Below are positions 55,676-64,000 of a stretch of 64,000 nt of DNA, one piece after another. Each line of letters begins with the position of its first letter. Position 1 is the stretch's first letter. Both the position numbers and the translations under genes were made by a program. A model generated the notes under the pieces. The model ran no database searches, was not told the origin of the DNA, and was given only the letters and a program-made list of their open reading frames with translations. Source of the stretch: Pedobacter westerhofensis (GTDB taxonomy: Bacteria; Bacteroidota; Bacteroidia; Sphingobacteriales; Sphingobacteriaceae); contig NZ_FXTN01000005.1 in assembly GCF_900182595.1 (NCBI RefSeq), forward strand, positions 310,001-374,000, read 5' to 3'.

Positions 55676-56405
55676 AATAGTCGTAAAATGTATTTTTGTC
55701 CTTCCAAATTTTCACTAAAATGAAGCCCAGCAGCGCCCCTCCGAGATGCGCATAATGCGCTACCGAGTCGCCCGCAACACTGGCCACGCCCAAACTCAAC
55801 TCAATTAAGATATACACCGGAATGATGTACTTGGCTTTTACCGGTACCGGGATAAACATGATATACAGTTCCGCGTTAGGGTAAAGCATACCAAAAGCAA
55901 CCAGCAGGCCGAATATCGCACCCGAGGCACCAATCATAGGCCCCGAATAAATCCCCAGCAGCGTCTGCCCCTGTTCCGGGCTGATACCTGTGAGGTTCAG
56001 CGACGACATGCCTTTGTACAGATCTATCGTCACCGCATCCGGGTTGATCGCAGATCCCGTGATCTGGTAAACCTCAAATGCCTGTACGCCCCATTGCAGC
56101 GCCAGTGCGCCAAGACCGGTGATCAGGTAAAAATTAATAAAACGTTTTGCCCCCCAGTGCGCTTCAAGCACGGAGCCAAAGGTATAAAGCGCAAACATAT
56201 TAAATAAGATATGCGTGAAACCGCCATGCATAAACATATAGGTAATCGGCTGCCAGATTTTAAAAAGCGGAGAATCAAAGTAAAAAGCCCCCAGATAAAA
56301 ACCCAGCTCTATTCCCTTCGATTCAAAAACATATTTTGCCGCAAAGAACAGCACATTGATAATGAGCAGGTTTTTAACAACAGGAGGTATGTGGATATTA
56401 TTCAT
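55668..56405 (-). CDS. Rhomboid-family intramembrane serine protease (second of two)
   Basis: 245 residues, six transmembrane helices. The motif is MIGASGAIFGLLVAFG (GASG with catalytic Ser), and HYAHLGGALLGF has the catalytic His. HGGFTHILFNMFALYTFG is the family N-terminal motif. It lies 5 bp downstream of mutL. The order mutL-rhomboid-rhomboid-EEP is common in Bacteroidota. Confidence 0.95.
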   Translation of the reverse strand: MNNIHIPPVVKNLLIINVLFFAAKYVFESKGIELGFYLGAFYFDSPLFKIWQPITYMFMHGGFTHILFNMFALYTFGSVLEAHWGAKRFINFYLITGLGALALQWGVQAFEVYQITGSAINPDAVTIDLYKGMSSLNLTGISPEQGQTLLGIYSGPMIGASGAIFGLLVAFGMLYPNAELYIMFIPVPVKAKYIIPVYILIELSLGVASVAGDSVAHYAHLGGALLGFILVKIWKDKNTFYDYYD

Positions 56406-56410
56406 TTTCT

Positions 56411-58267
56411 TTATTTATCAAATTTTTTGTCCAGTTCTGTCAGTGACATGGTTTGGATCACCGGTTTACCGCTGATGCTAAAGTTTGGTGCCTTACAGGC
56501 AAACAACTGTTCAATCAGCATATTCATTTCTTCCTGCCCCAGTACCACACCGCTCTTGATGGAACTGTTCCTGGCCATACTTCTGGCCAGTGCATCCCTT
56601 TTATCCAGCTTCAGCTCCTGCTGCGAATTTTTAAACCCTTCGATCAGGTGTTCAAAAAGCTGTGTTTCGTTGATCTGGTTACTGCCCAGGTCTACAGGGA
56701 TACCTTCAATGACCAGCGTATGCTTACCAAACTCCCTTACTTCAAATCCCAGGCTCTTGATATCCTCCAGCAAGCTTTTTGCCAGCTCATAATCATTAGG
56801 GCTCAGCGTTACGGTCTGCGGAAAAAGGCTTTGCTGCGACGCGCCCTTCCTATCCTCCAAATGCAGACTAAAACGCTCATACAGGATCCTTTCGTGTGCC
56901 GCCTGCTGGTCAATTAACATCAGGCCAGATTTAATCTGCGAAATGATATATTTATTATGCAGCTGCATCAATTGTTTCTGTACCGGTGCGTATTTATCAT
57001 CAGGCCCGTTGCCCGGCAATTCCATGGCCACCTGTTCTACCGGCTGGTGGTTGGCAATCTCGTACAGTGATCCCCAGTTTTTGGTACTTTGTTCCCTGTT
57101 CTCGTTAGAGCGGTAAGCCGTAAAGCCACGCTCAGAGCGCTCCGGTGCTTTCTCCTCACTAAAAGGATTAAAATCGGGGTTGAAACTGATGCTCGGCGGT
57201 ACAATCTCGTCCAGCGACTTAGGACTGATCATGCCGCTGAAAGCCGTCTCCTGGTCAAAATCAATCGTCGGGCTGATGTTGAACCTTCCCAGCGACCGTT
57301 TTACCGCAGAGTGGATAATCGCATAGATAGACTTTTCATCCAGGTATTTGATTTCCGTTTTTGTAGGATGTACGTTCACATCAATCTTTGCCGGATCGAT
57401 ATCGATAAAAAGCACGTACAAAGGAAAGTTATCCTCACCAAGCAGCTCGTCATAAGCTTTATTCACCGCATGGTTCAGATAAGCATCTTTGATAAAGCGG
57501 TTATTTACAAAAAAGAACTGCTCCCCCCGCGTCTTTTTGGCAAACTGGGGCTTGCCGATAAACCCTTTCAGGTTAATGATCGTCGTTTCTTCCTCTACAG
57601 GGATCAGGCGCTCGTTATAATTATTGCCAAATAAATGGATGATACGCTGTTTTAATGCCGACGAAGGCAACCTGAAAATCTCCAGCCCATCATGGTGCAG
57701 GCTAAAGGCAATAGCCGGATTAGCCAGCGATACCCGCTGAAACTCATCAATTACATGGCGCATTTCTGCCGGATTGCTCTTCAGGAAATTACGTCGTGCA
57801 GGAGTGTTAAAAAACAGGTTTTTGATACAGATACTCGTGCCTTCAGGCGTAGCCACAGGCTCCTGTCTGGTTACCGTAGCACCTTCAATCTCAATCAAAG
57901 TTCCCAGTTCATCTTCATGCCTGCGCGTTTTCATTTCAACCTGTGCAATTGCCGCAATAGAAGCCATAGCCTCACCACGGAAACCCATCGTACGGATGGC
58001 AAACAGATCTTCTGCTTTGCGCACCTTCGAAGTAGCATGGCGCTCAAAACACATGCGTGCATCGGTTACGCTCATTCCACATCCGTTATCTATTACCTGG
58101 ATCAATGCCTTTCCCGCATCTTTCAGGATCAGCTGGATCTTATTTGCCCCCGCATCTATCGCATTCTCCATTAACTCTTTTACTGCCGATGCCGGCCGCT
58201 GAACTACCTCTCCGGCAGCTATTTGATTGGCAACATTCTCGGGTAAAAGTTGTATTATATCTGACAT
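56411..58267 (-). CDS. mutL: DNA mismatch repair protein MutL
   Basis: 618 residues. GHKL ATPase motifs: ENAIDAGA, DNGCGM (62-66 region) and TMGFRGEAMASIAAI. A linker (345-425) leads to the C-terminal domain with DQQAAHERILYE (453-464), close to the endonuclease motif DQHA(x)2E(x)4E but with Gln in place of His. It pairs with MutS to repair mismatches. It is the first gene of the rhomboid-EEP cluster. Confidence 0.96.
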   Translation of the reverse strand: MSDIIQLLPENVANQIAAGEVVQRPASAVKELMENAIDAGANKIQLILKDAGKALIQVIDNGCGMSVTDARMCFERHATSKVRKAEDLFAIRTMGFRGEAMASIAAIAQVEMKTRRHEDELGTLIEIEGATVTRQEPVATPEGTSICIKNLFFNTPARRNFLKSNPAEMRHVIDEFQRVSLANPAIAFSLHHDGLEIFRLPSSALKQRIIHLFGNNYNERLIPVEEETTIINLKGFIGKPQFAKKTRGEQFFFVNNRFIKDAYLNHAVNKAYDELLGEDNFPLYVLFIDIDPAKIDVNVHPTKTEIKYLDEKSIYAIIHSAVKRSLGRFNISPTIDFDQETAFSGMISPKSLDEIVPPSISFNPDFNPFSEEKAPERSERGFTAYRSNENREQSTKNWGSLYEIANHQPVEQVAMELPGNGPDDKYAPVQKQLMQLHNKYIISQIKSGLMLIDQQAAHERILYERFSLHLEDRKGASQQSLFPQTVTLSPNDYELAKSLLEDIKSLGFEVREFGKHTLVIEGIPVDLGSNQINETQLFEHLIEGFKNSQQELKLDKRDALARSMARNSSIKSGVVLGQEEMNMLIEQLFACKAPNFSISGKPVIQTMSLTELDKKFDK

Positions 58268-58404
58268 TTATCTCCTTCGTAAAGGTTGCTAATTTAACGA
58301 AAATAAGCCTTATACATAAATCTTTTGATTATAAATACCATTTCGTGACGAAGGCGGCATAAGCTTTTTATATCTTTAACGTTTTGAATGATCTAACCTA
58401 TTTT

Positions 58405-60216
58405 ATGTTAAAAAACAACCTTGTGCAAAGCTTCATCATTTGCCTCACTGCCATTTTCAGCCTCGGCGCCTGCGCCCAGGAACACCAGAAAAATGAAGAT
58501 CTGTTAAAGCTCAATACCACCATTATTCAGCGCACCGTACTGCTAAATAACCAGTCGGCACTGGTTCCTTTTACCGGGCTCAATGAGAAAACCATTGCCT
58601 CGGTAAGCCTGGATTTCGGCTTTCAGGCCATATCAGACAGCCTGCTCAATAAATACAGCAAAATCACCTCCTTCAGTTCGGCAGGTTATGAGCCTTCGGC
58701 AGACCTGTATAAACTGGAAGATGACCTGAAATTGTTTAATACGGTAATCATTTCTATTGCCGGCCAGGAGGCCACAAATGCGAAGTACATCAATTTCATC
58801 AATTCCCTTTCCAAAAACAAACAGGTAGTGATCGCCCTGTATGGCGAACAAAAATCACTGGCAGCTTTTGATGCCATTAATGCTCCACTGGTATGGTCGC
58901 AGCAATACAGCCCCGAAGCAGCGGCACTGATTCCGCAGGTCATTTTCGGTGGAATAGCTGCCGGCAATAAGCTCACTACTGCCGTTTCAGGAAAATATAC
59001 CATAGGTTCCGGGTTCAGCACTTTAGCCACCCGCTTGAAATATACCCTGCCCGAAGATGCAGGTGTAAATTCGGACAACCTCCGCGAGATCGATAACATT
59101 ACTGCAGAAGCCATCAATGCCCATGCAGCGCCGGGAATGGTGGTACTGGTAGCCAAAGACGGTAAAGTGATTTTTAACAAAGCCTATGGCAGCCATACCT
59201 ATGGCGGCCCGGCGGATAAGATTACGGATATATTTGATCTGGCTTCGGTAACCAAGATTACGGCCACTACCCCAATGGTGATGCGCCTGGTAGAAGAGAA
59301 CAAACTTAAACTGGACACCAACATCGGTGCTTATATCGCCCTGGCCAGAACTACGGCAATGAACAATATCCCGGTACGGGAGGTGATGCTGCACCAGGCA
59401 GGTTTTATCCCTTACATCCCTTTTCATGACAGCGTAAAACCTACCGATCACAGCTCAGATTCATCTGCAGCATACCCTACAAAGGTGGCCGACGGATATT
59501 TTATCAGAAAAGATTATTTCAGGGATGTCATGTGGCCGCGAATGCTGAATGCACCTATCCGCACCCGCGGCCAGTATGTTTACAGCGATATCAGCATGTA
59601 TGTGATGCGTGAAATTGTAGAACATGTGAGCGGCGAAAAGCTCAATGAATATACGCAGGAAAACTTTTACGACCCACTGGGAATGCAGACTGCCGGGTTT
59701 TTACCAAGGAACAGGTTTAGCCGCGACCAGATTATCCCAACAGAACAGGACACGTATTTCAGGAAAACCCTGCTGGTAGGATATGTGCATGACCAGGGTG
59801 CGGCACTCGCCGGCGGAGTTTCAGGACATGCCGGTCTGTTTGCCAGCTCTAATGACATGGCCATCATGTATCAGATGTTGCTGAACAAAGGTACTTATGG
59901 CGGGCAGCAGTATTTTAAACCCGAAACAGTGACCACCTTCACCTCCAAACAGTCCAATGTGAGCAGAAGAGGATTGGGTTTCGACCGCTGGGACCCTGAT
60001 CTGGCAAAGAAATATCCATCTGCAACCGCTTCACCTCAAACTTTTGGACATACCGGTTATACCGGCACAGCCGTTTGGGTAGACCCTTCAAGGGGATTGG
60101 TCTATGTGTTTTTGTCTAACCGCGTTAATCCGGGCGTAACAGACAAGCTGGTAAAGATGGGTATCCGCTCCCGCATACAGGAGGTGATCAACAGCGCGAT
60201 CGACAAAGGCTTGTAA
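58405..60216 (+). CDS. Class C beta-lactamase-like serine hydrolase lipoprotein with GH3 C-terminal domain
   Basis: 603 residues from the ATG at 58405 (a TTG at 58384 is rejected). A lipoprotein signal ends at SLGAC (Cys23). Residues about 35-215 resemble the C-terminal domain of bacterial GH3 beta-N-acetylglucosaminidases; the catalytic barrel is absent. Residues 220-603 form a beta-lactamase/serine hydrolase with DLASVTKITAT (Ser281 and Lys284), YVYSDIS (Tyr393) and GHTGYTG. In many Bacteroidota the GH3 barrel is fused in front, making about 980 residues. Cell wall recycling is likely. Substrate and activity are uncertain. Confidence 0.85.
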   Translation: MLKNNLVQSFIICLTAIFSLGACAQEHQKNEDLLKLNTTIIQRTVLLNNQSALVPFTGLNEKTIASVSLDFGFQAISDSLLNKYSKITSFSSAGYEPSADLYKLEDDLKLFNTVIISIAGQEATNAKYINFINSLSKNKQVVIALYGEQKSLAAFDAINAPLVWSQQYSPEAAALIPQVIFGGIAAGNKLTTAVSGKYTIGSGFSTLATRLKYTLPEDAGVNSDNLREIDNITAEAINAHAAPGMVVLVAKDGKVIFNKAYGSHTYGGPADKITDIFDLASVTKITATTPMVMRLVEENKLKLDTNIGAYIALARTTAMNNIPVREVMLHQAGFIPYIPFHDSVKPTDHSSDSSAAYPTKVADGYFIRKDYFRDVMWPRMLNAPIRTRGQYVYSDISMYVMREIVEHVSGEKLNEYTQENFYDPLGMQTAGFLPRNRFSRDQIIPTEQDTYFRKTLLVGYVHDQGAALAGGVSGHAGLFASSNDMAIMYQMLLNKGTYGGQQYFKPETVTTFTSKQSNVSRRGLGFDRWDPDLAKKYPSATASPQTFGHTGYTGTAVWVDPSRGLVYVFLSNRVNPGVTDKLVKMGIRSRIQEVINSAIDKGL

Positions 60217-60336
60217 TTTTTGTAGCTCTCCCACAGGGGGATATCACTGCAGCGGCCAGGAATATTAAAAAACATTTTGTATTCAGGATCAATTCTTTTA
60301 TCATTGCAGCCGGTTAAGGAATTAACCGGTTTTAAA

Positions 60337-60409
<73 letters not shown>

Positions 60410-60424
60410 CAGGTAAATAAACAG

Positions 60425-60463
60425 AAAATCCGCTCAGCATCATTTGATACTGGCGGATTTTTG
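60425..60463 (+). terminator. Intrinsic terminator after tRNA-Thr
   Basis: AAAATCCGC at 60425-60433 pairs with GCGGATTTT at 60453-60461 and inner bases also pair (CAG with CTG). It is followed by T bases. Confidence 0.85.
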
Positions 60464-60517
60464 CTTTTAAAGGTATTTTACGGCGATGCAAATGCGGCCC
60501 CCGGAAAGCAGGCAGGC

Positions 60518-61480
60518 CTATTTTTTCAATCCAATTTCCCTTAATCTTTCATCAAGATACTCCCCGGCAGTCATATCGCTGTACAGTTTCGGGTGTTCTT
60601 CGTCAATACAGGAGTCAAGGCTGGTCAGGTCCATATCAGAACGCGGGTGCAGAAAGAAAGGCACAGAGAAACGTGAGGTCTTCATCAGTTCCCTTGGCGG
60701 ATTAACCACCCTGTGCGTAGTAGAACGCAGCTTATTGTTGGTTAAACGCTGCAGCATGTCGCCTACATTCACTACAATATCAGAATGGTGCGCTTTGATA
60801 GGCAGCCACTCATCATTCCTGGTCAGCACCTCCAGTCCGTCGGCACTGGCGCCGATCAGCAGCGTGATCAGGTTAATATCCTCATGTGCTCCTGCACGTA
60901 CAGCATCATCAGGAAGGGCATCCGGATCTTCAATAGGGAAATAATGTATGCCCCTTAATATAGAATTTCCGTTATGTACATGTTCATCAAAATAATCCAC
61001 CGGCAGTTCAAGGTATGTAGCGATCGCTCTCAACAGGTGCTTGCCATTGCTCTCCAGTTTCTGGTACACCTCATTGGTGACCTCATTAAATTCAGGGATC
61101 TCTTCCAGGAATTCATTGTCAGGATACTGGAATTTAATCGGGTCGCCATCAGTAACTGTTTGTCCGATCTGCCAGAATTCTTTCAGATCGGCAGTTTTTG
61201 CACCTTTGGCTGTTTCTTTTCCCGGGCTGGTATATCCGCGCTGGCCGGCAAGCTCAGGTTTCTCATACTGAGCCTTCTGGTCTGCAGGCAAACCAAATAC
61301 AGCCTGTATATTCTGATATAATTTGTCAATCAGATCCTGGCTTAAACCATGGTTGGTAATGGTTACAAAACCTGAATCATTAAAAGCTCTTCCCAGTTCA
61401 TCAGAGAACTTTTTACGTTGCTGTTCAGTTCCATCAATGTAAGAACCAAGATCCAGGGTTGGAATATAGGGTGTAGACAT
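60518..61480 (-). CDS. 2-oxoglutarate/Fe(II)-dependent dioxygenase (isopenicillin N synthase-like)
   Basis: 320 residues from the ATG at 61480 (MSTPYIPTLDL); an earlier frame start at 61522 is rejected as it lies in the upstream gap. The N-terminal DIOX_N part is FVTITNHGLSQDLIDKLY. The iron ligands are in GAHEDINLITLL (His, Asp) and STTHRVVNPP (His), with Arg in SRFSVPFF. Substrate unknown; such proteins are in secondary metabolism, but no biosynthesis genes are near. Confidence 0.88.
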   Translation of the reverse strand: MSTPYIPTLDLGSYIDGTEQQRKKFSDELGRAFNDSGFVTITNHGLSQDLIDKLYQNIQAVFGLPADQKAQYEKPELAGQRGYTSPGKETAKGAKTADLKEFWQIGQTVTDGDPIKFQYPDNEFLEEIPEFNEVTNEVYQKLESNGKHLLRAIATYLELPVDYFDEHVHNGNSILRGIHYFPIEDPDALPDDAVRAGAHEDINLITLLIGASADGLEVLTRNDEWLPIKAHHSDIVVNVGDMLQRLTNNKLRSTTHRVVNPPRELMKTSRFSVPFFLHPRSDMDLTSLDSCIDEEHPKLYSDMTAGEYLDERLREIGLKK

Positions 61481-61703
61481 AGGTAATAACTTAAAGTGTA
61501 TATGATCGAAATTATAAAACAATTGTTAATAAAGCCATCTTTCGATTTTTACCAAAGGCCATTGTACTAATTTACAATAATTTAAATTATTAACATTCTA
61601 ACAGCTGTAATTGTGTTTATCAGTCTACTGTAATCTTCGTTCAGAACCCTGGGAAACTACATCCATACACTCTTCAACTGCGTTAATTATCATCAGCATC
61701 CTG

Positions 61704-61711
61704 TAAATTTG
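61704..61711 (+). promoter_or_regulatory. -7 promoter box of msrA
   Basis: TAAATTTG matches TAnnTTTG, 61 bp before the ATG at 61773. No clear -33 box was found. The 2OG oxygenase gene is divergent. Confidence 0.45.
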
Positions 61712-61772
61712 TTTAGACAACTAAACCTTTCAGGAGAACAAAAGTCCATTCTTTATCTTAACAACATAACAA

Positions 61773-62372
61773 ATGAAATATCTGTCAATCATGATTTTAG
61801 TCCTTTTATCCGTTCACAGTGCCGACGCACAGCAGCAGAAACTGCAAAAAGCCACTTTTGGGATGGGATGTTTCTGGTGTTCAGAAGCATTGTTCGACCG
61901 TTTAGCAGGTGTTAAATCTGTAAAATCGGGTTATGAAGGCGGCCAGATTGCCAACCCTTCTTATGAAGATGTGTGCACAGGCACCACAGGCCATGCAGAA
62001 GTGATCGAAGTAACCTATGATCCGGCCAAAATATCGTACGATGAATTGCTGGAAGTGTTCTGGAAGAGCCATGACCCTACTACCCTGAACCGCCAGGGAG
62101 CGGATGTTGGCACCCAGTACCGTTCAGTTATATTTTACCATACACCTGAGCAAAAAGCAGCTGCAGAGAAGTATAAAGCCGAGATCAATAAAACCAATGC
62201 TTACGGAAAACCGGCAGTTACAGAAATCACAAAGGCACAGCCATTTTATGTGGCCGAAAGCTACCACCAGGATTATTTTGCAAAAAACTCCAATCAGCCT
62301 TATTGCCGACTGGTGATCCTTCCCAAAATGGATAAACTGGAGAAAATCTTCAAGGCTAAGCTTAAACCTTAG
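61773..62372 (+). CDS. msrA: Secreted peptide methionine sulfoxide reductase A
   Basis: 199 residues. A signal peptide (MKYLSIMILVLLSVHSADAQ) precedes the MsrA domain with FGMGCFWCSEALFD (catalytic Cys in GCFWC), SGYEGGQIANPSYEDVCTGTTGHAE and GADVGTQYRSVIFYH. It repairs oxidised methionine in periplasmic proteins. It has a downstream terminator. Confidence 0.95.
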   Translation: MKYLSIMILVLLSVHSADAQQQKLQKATFGMGCFWCSEALFDRLAGVKSVKSGYEGGQIANPSYEDVCTGTTGHAEVIEVTYDPAKISYDELLEVFWKSHDPTTLNRQGADVGTQYRSVIFYHTPEQKAAAEKYKAEINKTNAYGKPAVTEITKAQPFYVAESYHQDYFAKNSNQPYCRLVILPKMDKLEKIFKAKLKP

Positions 62373-62400
62373 TTACCAGAATGAATACACATAAATGATT

Positions 62401-62427
62401 AGGGCATCCTCACACAGGATGCCCTTT
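62401..62427 (+). terminator. Intrinsic terminator after msrA
   Basis: AGGGCATCCT at 62401-62410 pairs with AGGATGCCCT at 62416-62425 (10 bp, 5-nt loop), followed by a short T-rich tail. Confidence 0.85.
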
Positions 62428-62588
62428 GTCGTTTTGTTCCCCCCGGCCATGCGCCGCCTTTAGCTGATCCTTCTTATCCCCCCAATAGGGGATTTCCTGT
62501 CCGGTCATTTTTTTTGTCCTTTGTGATGGTCACCAGTCAACCGGTTATACTGCGGCATTCAGGTGGTCCATCACGATAATCTCCCCAA

Positions 62589-63050
62589 ATGAGTAGTAAA
62601 GAAAAATTTGAACAGCTAAAAAACTCTGCCTCTATTTTAAATCCGAAAGACCTCGATATTTTTTTTGCGATCCTTGAACCAGTTACTTTAGAAGAGATTC
62701 TGGGTAAATGGAAAGGCGGACAGCTAAAGACAGGACACCCCTTTGCCGCCGCCCTCAGGGGAATCGGATGGTATGGCAAAACCTTCATTTCCCGCGTAAA
62801 TGTAAAACCCCTGGTTTGCATGGATACAGAGGGGATCTTATTCTCAGATACAGAATCCATGAACGGAGAAGCCACCATCTGGCCGGTAGAATTTAGAGGC
62901 AAGGTCTCTACCTCCCTGGTTTACGATGGCGTGCCAACAGTGGTCCACTTCCGGAAAGTAGATGCCAATACACTGATCGGTATCAGAGACGGCAAAGCTG
63001 CCCTCGATGAGAATGGCAATTATTTTTACTTTTTCCTCGAAAGAATTTAA
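62589..63050 (+). CDS. GXWXG/DUF4334 domain protein
   Basis: 153 residues. An N-terminal helical part leads to LGKWKGGQLKTGHPF (GXWXG motif) and RGIGWYGKTFISR, with PVEFRGKVSTSLVYDGVPTVVHFRKVD in the DUF4334 part. It is a small cytosolic protein of unknown function. The gap before it (62428-62588) and after it carry CCCC/GGGG palindromes. Confidence 0.82.
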   Translation: MSSKEKFEQLKNSASILNPKDLDIFFAILEPVTLEEILGKWKGGQLKTGHPFAAALRGIGWYGKTFISRVNVKPLVCMDTEGILFSDTESMNGEATIWPVEFRGKVSTSLVYDGVPTVVHFRKVDANTLIGIRDGKAALDENGNYFYFFLERI

Positions 63051-63344
63051 TCCCCAGCCTGTTCGCAAGGCATGAATGATTGTGAAGTCCCCATATATGG
63101 GGAACTTTTGCTGATATAAGCACCCTATTAGGGGATTTCCTGCTTCATCAAAAAGCTGTTCCTTTGATCTGATAAAGGAAAAGAAAAGATGAATTACATT
63201 AAAATAGTTTCAGGTATAACATCTTTTATGTTTCAAGAATTAATACGAAGTGAAGCATAACTTAATATTGAAGCCCGTCCTTTGTCTCATTAAAATTACA
63301 CAACCGATTGTATAAACGAGTCAATCAGGTAAAACTTAATCATC
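63051..63344. other. 294-bp gap with CCCC/GGGG palindromes
   Basis: A perfect 16-bp palindrome centred on CCCCATATATGGGG lies at 63088-63103. A CCCTATTAGGGGATTTCCTG element lies at 63123-63142; it is nearly the same as CCCCAATAGGGGATTTCCTG at 62480-62499 on the other side of the GXWXG gene. A weaker match is at 60230-60244. No gene was seen here. Confidence 0.7.
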
Positions 63345-63941
63345 ATGAAAGCATTAGTAACAGCAATTATTTTATCGGCCATGCTAACAGTAGCAGGTAA
63401 CGCAAAAGAAAGCTTAAAAGCTCAATCAATTCACAAAACTCAGGAAATTAAAAAAATCAAAGTAACAGGAAACCTGATTGTTTACCTTGTCCAAAGTCAG
63501 CAGGAAGAGGTAACAATCGATGAAGGAAATGCAAACGACATCTCAGTCAAACAACTTGGAAATACGCTATCTATTACATCAGACGAAAAGACCCACGGTG
63601 TAGTCACCGTATATTTCAAAAACATCTTCCGTGTTGATGCTTCAAACTCATCATCATTAATATCAAATGGAACACTGCACCTGGACAACCTTCAGATATT
63701 CCTGGATGATCAGGCCACGGCACTGATTAAAGCAGAAACGCAAAGTTTATATACCGTTACAGACGGTCATTCCAAACTGGAACTTAAAGGGGCCACGCGC
63801 GAACATATATCGCAAACTTACGGAGATTCAGAACTAAAAACCAGGAACTTTATCGCGCAGACCACCAGACAGCCGCAGGAAAGCGGAATGATCGCAAGAA
63901 AAGAAAGTAACGCCGGCAACATTCAGGGAACTGTGCGCTAA
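63345..63941 (+). CDS. Secreted DUF2807 (GIN domain)-like protein
   Basis: 198 residues with a signal peptide (MKALVTAIILSAMLTVAGNA). The body is beta-rich: IKKIKVTGNLIVYLVQSQQEEVTIDEGNANDISVKQLGNTLSI, LIKAETQSLYTVTDGHSKLELKGATREHI. This resembles the auto-transporter adhesin head GIN/DUF2807 beta-helix. Function unknown. The last 59 bp of the window after it show no gene. Confidence 0.75.
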   Translation: MKALVTAIILSAMLTVAGNAKESLKAQSIHKTQEIKKIKVTGNLIVYLVQSQQEEVTIDEGNANDISVKQLGNTLSITSDEKTHGVVTVYFKNIFRVDASNSSSLISNGTLHLDNLQIFLDDQATALIKAETQSLYTVTDGHSKLELKGATREHISQTYGDSELKTRNFIAQTTRQPQESGMIARKESNAGNIQGTVR

Positions 63942-64000
63942 TTCCAATATTTTCTAAAAAACAGGCTGACGCAAAACAGCGGGCCCCGGATCATAACTGA

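Overview
The window looks like a chromosomal segment from a Bacteroidota bacterium, most likely a Sphingobacteriaceae member such as Pedobacter or a near relative. The evidence is a SusC/SusD/SusE starch-type locus, promoters with the Bacteroidota -7 box TAnnTTTG and few Shine-Dalgarno sites, a bacillithiol gene set (BshA, YpdA, YtxJ), lipoproteins with short lipoboxes, and Bacteroidota-type gene orders (RecF-DUF721, MutL-rhomboid-rhomboid-EEP, SurA-MoxR). The genus is an inference from protein style only.

Layout. 1-11 kb (minus strand): an alpha-glucan utilisation locus in the order lacI - susC - susD - susE - GH13 amylase - beta-phosphoglucomutase (cut by the left edge), with a 22-bp perfect palindrome upstream that fits a LacI-family operator, and a secreted M28 peptidase upstream of lacI. 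11-16.4 kb (minus): polyprenyl diphosphate synthase, YpdA-type bacillithiol disulfide reductase paired with a persulfide dioxygenase-rhodanese fusion, type I asparaginase and TatD nuclease. 16.4-20.5 kb: two FKBP-type isomerases, ndk, an NrnA-like DHH phosphoesterase, and an unusual array of seven 65-bp repeats directly upstream of the first FKBP gene. 20.4-31.8 kb: housekeeping genes (DUF721, recF, a membrane TPR protein, ribH, a 39-aa lipoprotein, ytxJ, lipA, an ECF sigma/anti-sigma pair, nnr, uvrA, a lytic transglycosylase).

32-44.6 kb: a pseudouridine synthase with a repetitive disordered N-terminus, a secreted lactonase, bshA, tilS, an OstA-like envelope protein, rdgB, and a periplasmic chaperone block (SurA_N-like protein, SurA-like parvulin, MoxR ATPase). 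44.6-52 kb is more accessory: SDR, AraC and Crp regulators, amidase, GNAT, a GDPD-family protein that has lost three catalytic or metal residues, and an NTF2-like protein. 52-58 kb (minus): cysS and the mutL-rhomboid-rhomboid-EEP cluster. 58-64 kb: a serine hydrolase joined to a GH3 C-terminal domain without the GH3 barrel, tRNA-Thr(TGT), a 2OG-Fe(II) oxygenase, msrA, a GXWXG/DUF4334 protein and a DUF2807-like protein, with several CCCC/GGGG palindromes between the last genes.

I saw no CRISPR array, prophage, transposase or conjugation gene, and no clear multi-gene system that is wholly new. The observations most worth following are the repeat array with overlapping mini-ORFs before the FKBP gene, the inactivated GDPD homologue, the CCCC/GGGG sites near the right end and the LacI operator. 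All functions are read from sequence motifs by eye; no database search was possible.
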